64,000 bases of DNA from Nisaea acidiphila (GTDB lineage: Bacteria > Pseudomonadota > Alphaproteobacteria > Thalassobaculales > Thalassobaculaceae), in the NCBI RefSeq assembly GCF_024662015.1, contig NZ_CP102480.1:3342501-3406500 (forward strand), written 5' to 3'. The notes below the pieces were generated by a model, which was not told the origin of the DNA, ran no database searches, and was given only the letters and a program-made list of their open reading frames with translations. A program made the translations under genes and the position numbers. The stretch's first letter is position 1. Every line of letters starts with the position of its first letter. This document shows positions 44,477 through 54,836 of this stretch, piece after piece.

Positions 44477-45817
44477 ATGGTCGCCGCAACAGAGCAAAGC
44501 ACCGCCCTTATGGCCGAGACCGTCCGTGTTTCCGTCAGGAAGGCATCTACCGTACCCATGCTGTTGTTGGTGGGGGTGGCGCTTTACCTGATCTACGCCT
44601 GGAACGCCTTCGACATTACGGCGCTGCTGGAGCGTGCGCAGCTCTCCAAGGGGGCGTTGCTGATCTCCGACTCGGTCGCCTACAAGACCCATGTGACGAA
44701 GAATCTCCGGCGCGGCGATTTCGAGGTCGCGATCGAGGGCGAGCGCCACGCGACCTACAAGGACCTGCCGGACTGGGTGCGGGGCGATGCCGACAAGTTC
44801 TCCGTCGATCTCGGCGACGGCTATGTCGTCCGGGTGGAGGACAAGAGCCTCGCATTCGAAGTGCCGGGCTACGGCACGATCCGCTCGGAACTCGTCGGCA
44901 AGAAGATCGTGACCGAGCTCCCCGAGGGTCCGGTGCCGGACTGGCTGAAGGCGCGGGATGTGAAGCTCGACGCCCGCCCGACCTTCTCCCGCCGGGTGCA
45001 GATGTCCCGGGCGAAGATCGAGATCCACAAGTTCGACTATGGCTGGGAGAATTTCTGGTTCCCCTTCACCTCGGTGCTGCACGGAAAATCGTTCGGTGAG
45101 CTGCTGGAGATTGCCGGCTCTCCCGAGCGCCTGGATGCGGACATGCCGAACTGGCGGTTCATTCTCTCAAGCTTCTGGGGCAACCCGGAATGGCAGCACG
45201 GTATTGTGGCCGTCGCTCTGTTCGAGACCATCCTGATGGCCGTACTCGGCACCGTCACGGCAGCCGCCTGCGGCCTCCCGCTCGCCTTCGTCGCCGCTTC
45301 GAACTTCAACCCGAACGGCACCTTGCGTTTCGTCGTGCGGCGGATCTTCGATTTCGTGCGCGGCATCGACATGCTGATCTGGTCGCTGATCTTCATCCGG
45401 GCCTTCGGGCTCGGCCCGCTGACCGGCTCGCTTGCCATCGCCTTCACCGATACCGGCTCGCTCGGCAAACTGTTCTCGGAGGCGCTGGAGAATATTGATC
45501 GCAAGCAGGTCGAAGGCGTCGAATCCACCGGCGCCAACCGCTGGCAGCGTTACCGTTTCGGAGTCATTCCGCAGATCCTGCCGGTCTTCACCTCGCAGTT
45601 TCTCTACTACGTTGAGTCAAACACCCGCTCCGCGACGGTGATCGGCGCGCTCGGCGCCGGCGGTATCGGGCTTGTCTTGGTAGAGACAATGCGGACCCAG
45701 CGGGATTGGGAGAACACCTTCTATATTATCGGTCTGATCATTGTGATGGTGTTCATCATGGACAGTTCATCAAGCTGGCTCCGGAGGAAGCTGATCGCTG
45801 GCGGGGAGAAGCGCTGA
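44477..45817 (+). CDS. phosphonate/phosphate ABC permease with long periplasmic insertion (PhoT-like)
   Basis: The 446-residue permease is much longer than the 270-280 residues of ordinary PhnE. After the first helix (about 27-45) comes a soluble insertion of roughly 150 residues containing repeated beta-like segments (FEVAIEGERHATYKDLPDWV, YVVRVEDKSLAFEVPGYG). From about 230 on it is a normal PhnE core, with EAA loop LENIDRKQVEGVESTGANRW and GALGAGGIG. The PhoT subunit of Sinorhizobium PhoCDET is similarly long, to my recollection. GGAGGG precedes the start, and it lies 12 bases after the first permease gene. Confidence 0.85.
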   Translation: MVAATEQSTALMAETVRVSVRKASTVPMLLLVGVALYLIYAWNAFDITALLERAQLSKGALLISDSVAYKTHVTKNLRRGDFEVAIEGERHATYKDLPDWVRGDADKFSVDLGDGYVVRVEDKSLAFEVPGYGTIRSELVGKKIVTELPEGPVPDWLKARDVKLDARPTFSRRVQMSRAKIEIHKFDYGWENFWFPFTSVLHGKSFGELLEIAGSPERLDADMPNWRFILSSFWGNPEWQHGIVAVALFETILMAVLGTVTAAACGLPLAFVAASNFNPNGTLRFVVRRIFDFVRGIDMLIWSLIFIRAFGLGPLTGSLAIAFTDTGSLGKLFSEALENIDRKQVEGVESTGANRWQRYRFGVIPQILPVFTSQFLYYVESNTRSATVIGALGAGGIGLVLVETMRTQRDWENTFYIIGLIIVMVFIMDSSSSWLRRKLIAGGEKR

Positions 45818-45824
45818 GTGCTGA

Positions 45825-46550
45825 TCAGTGGGCAGCGGCGTTTCGCTCTGTGAGCCAGCCCGTGATCTGCTCCAGCGGCATTGGGCGTCCGATAACAAAG
45901 CCCTGACCTTCTTCGCAGCCAAGGTTCCGGACCTCGTCGAGGGTCGCATCGTCCTCGATGCCCTCGGCAACCACCGTTAGGCCGAGCTTGTGCGCCAAGG
46001 CAATCGTAACTTCGGTCACCGATCGGCATTCGGGATATTTCAGCAGACCCCTGACGAACTTCTGGTCGAGCTTCAATTCGGAGAACGGGATCCGCACCAG
46101 TTGCTCCATCGAGGAGTAGCCGATGCCAAAATCATCGATCGAGAGATGAAAACCTTTCATTCGCAGCCGTGTCAGGATGTCGATCGACGCTGCGGCATCC
46201 GCCATGACGGCTGTTTCCGTGAGTTCCAGGGCGACATGGCCAGGCTCGATACGGTGCCTTCCGAAAAAATTATAGAGCTTTTCCGGAAGTTCCAGATCGT
46301 AGATCGATGCGGCGGAAAGATTGATAGACATACGGGGCGAAAATCCATTCTCCCTCAATTCTGACAGATCTCCGCACGCTTGGGATATCACGTACTCGGT
46401 CAGTGGGCCGATCAGGTTGGACTGTTCCGCCTGCGGGATGAAGTTGGCGGGGTTTACAAGTCCGTGTTGTGGATGATTCCAGCGGAGAAGTGCCTCGACG
46501 CCGGACGGCGTTTCATCCGCAAGGGAAATCTGCGGTTGATAGAACAGCAC
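45825..46550 (-). CDS. EAL-domain c-di-GMP phosphodiesterase (C-terminal part of a frameshifted RR-EAL gene)
   Basis: The EAL phosphodiesterase domain keeps the catalytic set: VEALLRWNHP (EAL motif), MSINLSAAS, LELTET, IDDFGIGYSS, LKLDQKFV, AEGIED and GQGFVIGRP. It should therefore hydrolyse c-di-GMP. The first usable start in this frame is a GTG at 46,550, already inside the domain (before it, EIRRGLEEDEFVLFYQP). No start exists further upstream although the homology continues to about 46,620, where the response-regulator frame stops. The best reading is that this and the next entry are one RR-EAL protein with one base missing near 46,620-46,640. Its product may not be made as it stands. Confidence 0.75.
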   Translation of the reverse strand: MLFYQPQISLADETPSGVEALLRWNHPQHGLVNPANFIPQAEQSNLIGPLTEYVISQACGDLSELRENGFSPRMSINLSAASIYDLELPEKLYNFFGRHRIEPGHVALELTETAVMADAAASIDILTRLRMKGFHLSIDDFGIGYSSMEQLVRIPFSELKLDQKFVRGLLKYPECRSVTEVTIALAHKLGLTVVAEGIEDDATLDEVRNLGCEEGQGFVIGRPMPLEQITGWLTERNAAAH

Positions 46551-46624
46551 GAATTCATCCTCTTCCAGCCCGCGTCTGATCTCGTCGGCGCTGTGTGCAG
46601 AGACGGGTTGCCGGCTTGCACGCG

Positions 46625-46996
46625 CTACGGTGCCTTGTTTGCGAGAACGTCCGAAATCGAATCCAGCTGGATGGGTTTGTGCAGGACACCAAGCACAGAA
46701 ATGCCGCGCTCCTGCGCGATCTCTCGACCGGCTTTCAGTAAGGCCTCGTCTCCACCGCTCATCAGCACGACCGAGCTTCTCGAGCCGTTTTCGGAAAGGA
46801 ATCTCAATACTTCGATGCCGTCCATGTCCGGCATGAAAAGGTCGAGAAAGATCACGTCCGTCTCGTTCGAATAGGCGGAGGCAAACTCCTTCGGTGTCGT
46901 CGCGAGTTCCGGGGCGTGTCCAAGTTCCTCGACCGCGTCCGCGACGAATGCCGCGAAGTCGGGTTCATCGTCGACCACCAGAATTTTGAGCGTCAT
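46625..46996 (-). CDS. response regulator receiver (N-terminal part of a frameshifted RR-EAL gene)
   Basis: In this 123-residue receiver domain the phospho-acceptor Asp is in VIFLDLFMPDMDG (about 51) with the acidic pair VVDDEPD at the N terminus and conserved Lys in LHKPIQL. The sequence after the Asp (EVLRFLSENGSRSSVVLMSGGDE) is of the type that precedes EAL domains in RR-EAL proteins. The ATG overlaps the stop of the hybrid kinase gene (ATGA), so it is that kinase's partner. Confidence 0.85.
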   Translation of the reverse strand: MTLKILVVDDEPDFAAFVADAVEELGHAPELATTPKEFASAYSNETDVIFLDLFMPDMDGIEVLRFLSENGSRSSVVLMSGGDEALLKAGREIAQERGISVLGVLHKPIQLDSISDVLANKAP

Positions 46997-49575
46997 GACG
47001 AGATTTCCTCGTCAAGGGCGGCTCTGACCGCTGTCGCGAGGGTGCGGTTCGAATAGGGTTTGGCAATCAGCTTGGCTGCCCAGTGCTGCGCCTCTTCGGG
47101 ATTGAAGGCATGGCCGGTGAAGCCCGAGGTCAGCAGCTTTTTCACCCGTGGCCGGATTTCGGCGGCCTTTTCGATCAGCTCGATGCCGTTCATTTCCCCG
47201 GCCATGATGAAGTCGGAGAAGATAAGGTCGATTTCACCGTCCCCATTGAGAATCTCAAGGGCCGCTGCCGGTGAGACGGCGGTCCGGACCGAATAGCCGC
47301 GTTCTTCGAGAACGCTCCTGGCGATATCCAGCAGGCCCTCTTCGTCGTCGACGACCAGGATTGTCTCCGTGCCTCCCCGAATTGTTTCTGTGTCGTCGGC
47401 ACGGTCTCCGATCCGCGAGCCGGTTCCTGTGCCCGTATGAGACGGGAGGTACAGCTTAAAGCTGGAGCCGGTGCCTTGCTCCGAATAAGCGAGGATGTGA
47501 CCGCCGGAGCGCTTTGCGAAGGCGTAGACCATTGGCAGGCCGAGCCCGGTGCCTTTTCCGGCGGGCTTTGTGGTGAAGAACGGATCGAATATTTGGTCGA
47601 GTGTCTCCCTGGACATTCCGCTTCCGGAGTCCGAGATGTCGATTTGGGTATATTGTCCGGGGGCGAGCCCGGCCAAAGCCAGCCTTTCACCCGGCTCAAC
47701 GGTTCGCGCGGAATTCGCAATTCTTATGCGACCGCCCTTTGGCATTGCGTCCTTCGCGTTCATGACGAGGTTGATGATGGCGTCTTCGAGGTCGGAGCGG
47801 TCGCATTCGACTGGCGGGGCGTCTTCCGTGAGGTCCGTTTTGACTTCGATATTCGCGCTGAGGGAGCGACCGATCAGATCCTCCAGGCCAGAGATGATTT
47901 CGGTCGTATCGACGATGTCGAGCTGCTGGGCTTCCGGTGCCTGGCGCGAGAAGTCCAGCAGCTTGCGGGTGAGCCCCGCGCCGCGCTTTGCGGCGCCGAT
48001 GGCCTTTTCGACCTGCTGGAAGAGGCGGCTGTCCGGCTCGAGTTTTCTCTGAATCAGTTCGAGATTGCCGAGGACGATGCCGAGCAGGTTATTGAAGTCA
48101 TGTGCGATACCGCCGGAAAGCTGCCCGATGGCATCGAGCTTGGTGGACCGGCGCAGCATGGTTTCGAGGCTTTTCTGGGTGCTCAGGTCCGTCAGGGAGC
48201 CGATGAAACGCTGCTCGTTTCCGACATTCATTTCCGCGACGCCGAGATGGATCGGGATTTCGTCTCCGTTCTTGGTCAGCCCGCTGACTTCGCGTCCGGT
48301 GCCGATGATCTTCTTTTCGCCGGTCTCGACAAAGTGCTTGATAAATCCGTCATGGTCGCGTGCATACCGTTGCGGCATCAACATCGAGACGTTCTTGCCC
48401 AAAACTTCCTCGGCACGATATCCGAACATTTGCTCGGCCTTCGGGTTGAAGGCCTCGATGCCGCCATGGCGGGAGATTTCGATGACACCGACGGTCATGC
48501 TATCGAAGGCGACCCGGGTTCGTTCCTCCGCATCGGCCAGTTTTTGAGCTCTGTCGAGGCGCTCGGTCACATCCGTCGCGGTCCCTCGATATCCCCGGAA
48601 CCGGCCACTATTGTCGAAGACTGGAACGCCGCTCGCCGAGAGGGCTACCCGTTCTCCATCTTTTGACCGGGCCCTGTATACGAAGTTCTTGAACGGCTCG
48701 CGGTTTTTAAGCTTTTCCCGGAGCTGTAGCCATTTCTCGGTGCTTGTGCTTTCGTCGGCGGAGTCCTCGCGTCGCATGCCAAGGACCTGCTCCACGCGCA
48801 GCTGGGTGTGCGGCCTCGCGCTGTCGTCGACGCTGACATACCGAAAGTTCTCGTCCTGGACCCAGAGCCAGTCGGAAGCGGAATCCGCGAAGTCCTTCAG
48901 CTTCTTCCGCTCGGAATCTAGCGCATCGACCACGTTCACGGCTTCTCTCCGTGCAACGACCGTTCCGAGCAAGCCGACAACGGTCGCGATCAATATCACT
49001 ATCAAGATGGTCTGGATGAAAGGCGCATTGACGTCCGAGACGCGGACCTCCGCAACGGTCAGGAGATCCGTACCCTTGACCGGCGCGTAAGCGATCAGAA
49101 TGTCTTCGCCGATTCTGCTTTGGAAACGCGCTGTTCCGGTTGCGCCTTGAAAGCCCTTTGCAAGGGCCTCTCCATATGGCGTCCCAAGGAAGACCTCTTC
49201 GTCGTGTTCGCGCGCTTCTCTGCGCCCGTCTATGTTCTGGTGGACGATTGCTACAAAGCGGTCGCCGGAGGCCCTGCGGAAGAGAATGAGCTCTCCCGCC
49301 GCGCTCAGTCCGTCTTGGGAGTCAAAGGCCTCTCGCGTCTGGTCCAGCGTTGCGGCCAACGCGCCATCCGGATGGTCACTTGCACTGAACTTCCGGTCGA
49401 ATGCCGCGACGGAGGCGATCAGGTTGGAGACAATGCGGACTTCGTCCTGCAAGTGGTCTCGTTCCCGCTGGAGATGCGTCTCGTGCAACAGGTAAATGCT
49501 GGAGCCGGTCGAGACGCCGCCGACTGCGAGAAGCGCAAGGACGATCCGACCTACGATGCCAACCTTGGGGCTCAT
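46993..49575 (-). CDS. hybrid sensor histidine kinase with two PAS domains and receiver
   Basis: In this 860-residue membrane kinase, the first helix is at about 8-28 and the second at about 187-208, enclosing a periplasmic sensor region of some 155 residues. Then follow two PAS domains (about 230-345, with FRYVSVDDSARPH, and about 355-470, with FNPKAEQMFGYRAEEVLG), a HisKA domain with the phospho-histidine in GGIAHDFNNLLG, a HATPase domain (VMNAKDAMPKGG, SDSGSGM, GKGTGLGLPMVY) and a C-terminal receiver with Asp in IFSDFIMAG. It is cotranscribed with the RR-EAL gene, suggesting output through c-di-GMP. The signal is unknown. Confidence 0.9.
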   Translation of the reverse strand: MSPKVGIVGRIVLALLAVGGVSTGSSIYLLHETHLQRERDHLQDEVRIVSNLIASVAAFDRKFSASDHPDGALAATLDQTREAFDSQDGLSAAGELILFRRASGDRFVAIVHQNIDGRREAREHDEEVFLGTPYGEALAKGFQGATGTARFQSRIGEDILIAYAPVKGTDLLTVAEVRVSDVNAPFIQTILIVILIATVVGLLGTVVARREAVNVVDALDSERKKLKDFADSASDWLWVQDENFRYVSVDDSARPHTQLRVEQVLGMRREDSADESTSTEKWLQLREKLKNREPFKNFVYRARSKDGERVALSASGVPVFDNSGRFRGYRGTATDVTERLDRAQKLADAEERTRVAFDSMTVGVIEISRHGGIEAFNPKAEQMFGYRAEEVLGKNVSMLMPQRYARDHDGFIKHFVETGEKKIIGTGREVSGLTKNGDEIPIHLGVAEMNVGNEQRFIGSLTDLSTQKSLETMLRRSTKLDAIGQLSGGIAHDFNNLLGIVLGNLELIQRKLEPDSRLFQQVEKAIGAAKRGAGLTRKLLDFSRQAPEAQQLDIVDTTEIISGLEDLIGRSLSANIEVKTDLTEDAPPVECDRSDLEDAIINLVMNAKDAMPKGGRIRIANSARTVEPGERLALAGLAPGQYTQIDISDSGSGMSRETLDQIFDPFFTTKPAGKGTGLGLPMVYAFAKRSGGHILAYSEQGTGSSFKLYLPSHTGTGTGSRIGDRADDTETIRGGTETILVVDDEEGLLDIARSVLEERGYSVRTAVSPAAALEILNGDGEIDLIFSDFIMAGEMNGIELIEKAAEIRPRVKKLLTSGFTGHAFNPEEAQHWAAKLIAKPYSNRTLATAVRAALDEEISS

Positions 49576-50023
49576 TCGGAACGATCCTTCTCAGAGGGCT
49601 GACTTGTCTCCTAAAGATTTGGCCTGAGTTAGTTAAAATAGATTTAATTTGGAGAATATTTTGATAAAATTATAATGTATAATTGTAGTTCCGCTCAGAT
49701 GAATTGACCTGCTCAATAACCAAATTTGATAGATGGGACCGATAGTTTTTTTCGCTGGACCAAGCCTTTAGGCATCGATCTGACATTTGGAAACTCGGAG
49801 AGGCCAAGAAGATTTTTTTTGGAAAAATTGTGTCGCCATATGATGCAGTTTTCTGATTGAGATTAATTTTTTGTTAGGAAAACAAGTTTTAGATGCATCT
49901 GTTTAGTGCTCTGCGGTTGGGGCGGAGCATATGCGGCTCTCTCAAATTGGGGACGACTTTTGAATAGGGCGTCACGCCTTGGTGAGGCGTGTCGTTTCGG
50001 CGCCATTAAGGGAGCGTGAGTTG
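49576..50023. promoter_or_regulatory. AT-rich divergent intergenic region between two hybrid kinases
   Basis: These 448 bases hold no credible gene. Composition is clearly more AT-rich than the neighbourhood, with runs such as TTTTTTTT near 49,816 and several TTGAxx/TAnAAT-like words usable by either gene. A short inverted repeat, CACGCC / GGCGTG around 7 bases, lies near 49,972-49,990, just ahead of the right-hand kinase. Promoters for both kinases must be here, but I cannot assign them. Confidence 0.5.
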
Positions 50024-52159
50024 ATGAGGTCACCGACGGGTAGACGATCATTCTGCAGGTTCGTCGCGGCATGCTTCCTGTTTGCTATTTCGAGCACCTG
50101 TGTCCTTGCAGCGGACACCCAAGCACGCAAGCCGCTTTTTCTCGGCAATCACAGCATTCCACCATTGATTTATCATGTGAACGGAGAGGCGCGTGGCCTC
50201 GTCGTCGATGTCATGCGAGAGCTCGCCGGGATCAGTGCGGAGCCACTCGCGTTCGACACTGACGATTGGAGTCGCGCCCAGGATAGGGTCAAGGAAGGAG
50301 AAGCGCAGGGCCTCGTCCAGCTCAACAAAAACGCTGAGCGTGAAGAGTTTCTCCTTTTTTCCAAGCCACTTGTGACATCGGAATTCACGATCTTCCGGCG
50401 GCATGACCGGTCCGACATTCGAGATCTACCCTCATTGTACGGAAAAACAGTTGGTGCCGAAGCCGGCGGATTCCCCCGTTCGATACTGGCGCGTCATCCA
50501 CAGATCTTTGTCGATAGAATTGACTCTTGGGCAGAAGGTTTCCGGAGGGTACAGCGGGGAGAGTTGGATGCCGTGCTCGTCGACCGCTGGGTCGGCGAGT
50601 TCATTCTCGCGGAGGAAAAGATCTCCGGCGTCACTGTCGTCGACCCTCCGGTAGAGACACTCGAATCGCACATCGCCGTAAGGCGCGATTTGCCCGAACT
50701 TCTCGCTGCGGTCAACGACGGGTTGGACCGCCTGCGTGCGAACGGCACCATGGACCAAATCCTATCCCGCTGGCGCGGCGAGAGGGTGATCTATGTGACC
50801 GAAAGCGAGTATTTTCTCTCTAAGATTGTGTACGCTCTGTTTGCCTTGCTTTGCGTGATGGCGTTCGGGCTTGTTTGGGCCTTGTCGGAACGCCAAAGGG
50901 CTTTTGATCGACTGCGCGGGCAAAGGGACCTGCTCGAAGCGAGGGTGCAGCAAAGAACCTCAGAACTCCGAACTGAAAAGGAACGGGCCGAGGCCGCGGT
51001 CGAATCCAAATCCCAGTTCCTGGCCAATATGAGCCATGAACTCAGGACGCCGCTGAATGCGGTGATTGGATTTGCCGAGCTTATTGAATCCAAACTCGAG
51101 GTCGGCGATGCACATGGAACGGTTCGAGGCTATGCGGGTCATATTGGTATATCGGGCCGGAACCTGCTGCGTCTCATTAACGATCTTCTGGATTTCTCGA
51201 AAATCGAGTCCGGCCGGCTTGAGATAGTTGAGGAGCCTTTTGTCCTCAATGACCAGATAGAGGCGATCCAAGCGACTTTCGAGATGAAAGCGAGGGAACA
51301 GCAGGTAACGCTGACCGTTCATGCGCCCGAGACACGGTGCGTGTTGGTGGGGGACGAGGGACGCTTCAAGCAGATCGTCTGCAATCTTGTCGACAACGCC
51401 ATCAAGTTTGCGCCGGGTGGAGAGGTCTCGATGACAGTATCGGTGCATCCCGAAGCGGACGGCTATTCCATGATCGAAATTGTTGTCGAGGACAATGGCA
51501 TCGGTATTCCGGAAGCTAAGGCCGATGCCGTTTTTGCACCCTTCTCACAAGCGGATGCGTCGATCACCCGGCAGTATGGCGGTTCCGGGCTTGGTTTGCC
51601 GATCTCGCGGCGGCTCGCGCGGATCATGGGCGGCGACATCACGGTGGACAGCAGATACGGGGCGGGAAGCCGCTTTGAGTTCACTTTACGGCTCACCGAC
51701 GTGAGTCATCTATACACGTCTTTCGAAAGTCTCAAGGAGTCCGCGAACCGAAAGGACGGAGCCAGTCTTGGATTGTCCGTCCTGATCGTCGATGACGTGG
51801 AGTCGAACCTTGCTGTCACGGAATGCTATCTAAAGGAGCTCAGGTGCGAGGCGCACAAGGCCCGGTCCGGTGAGCAGGCGATCCACTGGGCCAGAGTGCG
51901 CTGCCCCGACGTCGTCTTGATGGATATCAACATGCCGGGCATGGACGGGATTTCCGCAGCACGCGCAATCCGCGATATTCCCGGTCGCGAACGGCTGCCG
52001 ATCATCGCCTGGACGGCCGATGTGACTTGCCGAAGCAAGCTCGATCAGTCGGGTATCGATTGGGCTGGAACGATTTTCAAGCCGGCGACGAGAGACATCC
52101 TCTTGCGCCAGCTCCGATCCATTCCGACTCAATCCAGCTCGTCAAGCGGCTTCGTATGA
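50024..52159 (+). CDS. BvgS-like hybrid sensor histidine kinase with periplasmic SBP_bac_3 sensor
   Basis: The 711-residue kinase has a signal peptide (about 1-30, ending VLAAD) and then a family-3 solute-binding (Venus-flytrap) domain of about 225 residues, with PPLIYHVNGEARGLVVDVM at the start. A membrane helix is at about 266-290 (KIVYALFALLCVMAFGLVWA), then a coiled coil, HisKA (SQFLANMSHELRTPLNAVIG), HATPase (NLVDNAIKFAPGG, GGSGLGLPISRRLA) and a C-terminal receiver (DVVLMDINMPGMDG). No HPt is attached. The domain likely senses a small polar compound. GC looks lower than in flanking metabolic genes. AGGGAG lies some 11 bases before the chosen ATG; TTG one codon earlier is possible. Confidence 0.88.
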   Translation: MRSPTGRRSFCRFVAACFLFAISSTCVLAADTQARKPLFLGNHSIPPLIYHVNGEARGLVVDVMRELAGISAEPLAFDTDDWSRAQDRVKEGEAQGLVQLNKNAEREEFLLFSKPLVTSEFTIFRRHDRSDIRDLPSLYGKTVGAEAGGFPRSILARHPQIFVDRIDSWAEGFRRVQRGELDAVLVDRWVGEFILAEEKISGVTVVDPPVETLESHIAVRRDLPELLAAVNDGLDRLRANGTMDQILSRWRGERVIYVTESEYFLSKIVYALFALLCVMAFGLVWALSERQRAFDRLRGQRDLLEARVQQRTSELRTEKERAEAAVESKSQFLANMSHELRTPLNAVIGFAELIESKLEVGDAHGTVRGYAGHIGISGRNLLRLINDLLDFSKIESGRLEIVEEPFVLNDQIEAIQATFEMKAREQQVTLTVHAPETRCVLVGDEGRFKQIVCNLVDNAIKFAPGGEVSMTVSVHPEADGYSMIEIVVEDNGIGIPEAKADAVFAPFSQADASITRQYGGSGLGLPISRRLARIMGGDITVDSRYGAGSRFEFTLRLTDVSHLYTSFESLKESANRKDGASLGLSVLIVDDVESNLAVTECYLKELRCEAHKARSGEQAIHWARVRCPDVVLMDINMPGMDGISAARAIRDIPGRERLPIIAWTADVTCRSKLDQSGIDWAGTIFKPATRDILLRQLRSIPTQSSSSSGFV

Positions 52160-52201
52160 TTGGCCGCTGCTTCGTTTGGGTGAGGGGGCGGTGAAGGAGG
52201 C

Positions 52202-52927
52202 CTAACGCCCGGTTTTTGCGCGCCAGGCGGTGAAATCCGCCTTCGCCTTTTCGGTCGTGGCCGGATAGAGCCCGATCACAGCCTCTCCCTCGAAGACGCG
52301 CTCGGTGACGAAATCCTCGAAGGCCGTCATCTCGGTCGCTTCGGCGGCGATCGCGTCGGCGAGATGCAAAGGGATCACGACAACACCCTCGCCGTCGCCG
52401 ACCATCACGTCTCCGGGAAACACCGCAACGTCGCCGCAGCCGATCGGGCCGTTCAGTTCGATCGCCTGGTGCCGGGTGAGATTGGTCGGAGCCGAGGGGC
52501 GGTTGTGGTAGGCGGGCATGTCCAGCCCGGCGATCTCGGGTGCGTCCCGGAAGCCGCCGTCCGTTACGATGCCGGCGCAGCCCCGTTTCATCAGCCGTGT
52601 GACGAGGATGGAGCCCGCGGAGGCTGCCCGCGGGTCCTTCCGGCTGTCGATGACCATTACATAACCCTCGGGGCATTCCTCGACGCCGACACGCTGCGGG
52701 TGGGCCGGGTCCTGGAAGACCGAGATCGGGTTCAGATCCTCTCGTGCCGGGATGTAGCGCAGAGTGTAGGCCTGCCCGACCATGTTCCGCCCCGTGAAAC
52801 CGAGCGGCAGCACGTCCTGGATGAACTGGTTCTTCAGCCCGACCTTGAAGAGCGCGGTGCAGATCGTCGCCGTGCTCACTTTCATCAGTTTCTCGCGCGT
52901 TTCGGCGCTGAGGCTCTTGTTGGACAT
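52202..52927 (-). CDS. RraA-family aldolase/decarboxylase-like protein
   Basis: In this 241-residue RraA/HMG-aldolase-family protein, visible landmarks are STATICTALFKVGLK near the N terminus and the active-site region GSILVTRLMKRGCAGIVTDGGFRD (Arg-Asp pair for metal and pyruvate enolate), then GDVMVGDGEGVVVIP. Members act as 4-hydroxy-4-methyl-2-oxoglutarate aldolase or oxaloacetate decarboxylase, while others cleave sugar-derived keto acids. Lying 16 bases after a sugar-acid dehydratase gene, it probably handles that enzyme's 2-keto-3-deoxy product. Confidence 0.82.
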   Translation of the reverse strand: MSNKSLSAETREKLMKVSTATICTALFKVGLKNQFIQDVLPLGFTGRNMVGQAYTLRYIPAREDLNPISVFQDPAHPQRVGVEECPEGYVMVIDSRKDPRAASAGSILVTRLMKRGCAGIVTDGGFRDAPEIAGLDMPAYHNRPSAPTNLTRHQAIELNGPIGCGDVAVFPGDVMVGDGEGVVVIPLHLADAIAAEATEMTAFEDFVTERVFEGEAVIGLYPATTEKAKADFTAWRAKTGR

Positions 52928-52943
52928 GCTCTGTGCTCCGGGA

Positions 52944-54683
<1,740 letters not shown>

Positions 54684-54685
54684 GG

Positions 54686-54823
54686 TCAGGCAAATCCGTC
54701 GGCTAGGGCGAACATGAAGGCGATGAGGGCGAGCCCGATCAGAACGCCGATCACCGTGGGCGAGGCGCCATAGGAACCGGCGATGGCGTTCTCGTCGTCT
54801 TCATGCTGGTCATACATCGACAT
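54686..54823 (-). CDS. small single-span membrane protein, 45 residues
   Basis: An unrecognised small gene lies inside the operon between the TRAP permease and the dehydratase. It reads MSMYDQHEDDENAIAGSYGA, then a hydrophobic stretch (about 22-41: PTVIGVLIGLALIAFMFALA) and a short tail DGFA. GGAG stands 8 bases before its ATG; it begins 13 bases after the permease stop and ends 2 bases before the dehydratase start. The acidic N terminus and single helix suggest an accessory subunit of the transporter, but no function is known to me. Confidence 0.65.
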   Translation of the reverse strand: MSMYDQHEDDENAIAGSYGASPTVIGVLIGLALIAFMFALADGFA

Positions 54824-54836
54824 TGGCTGTCTCCGA

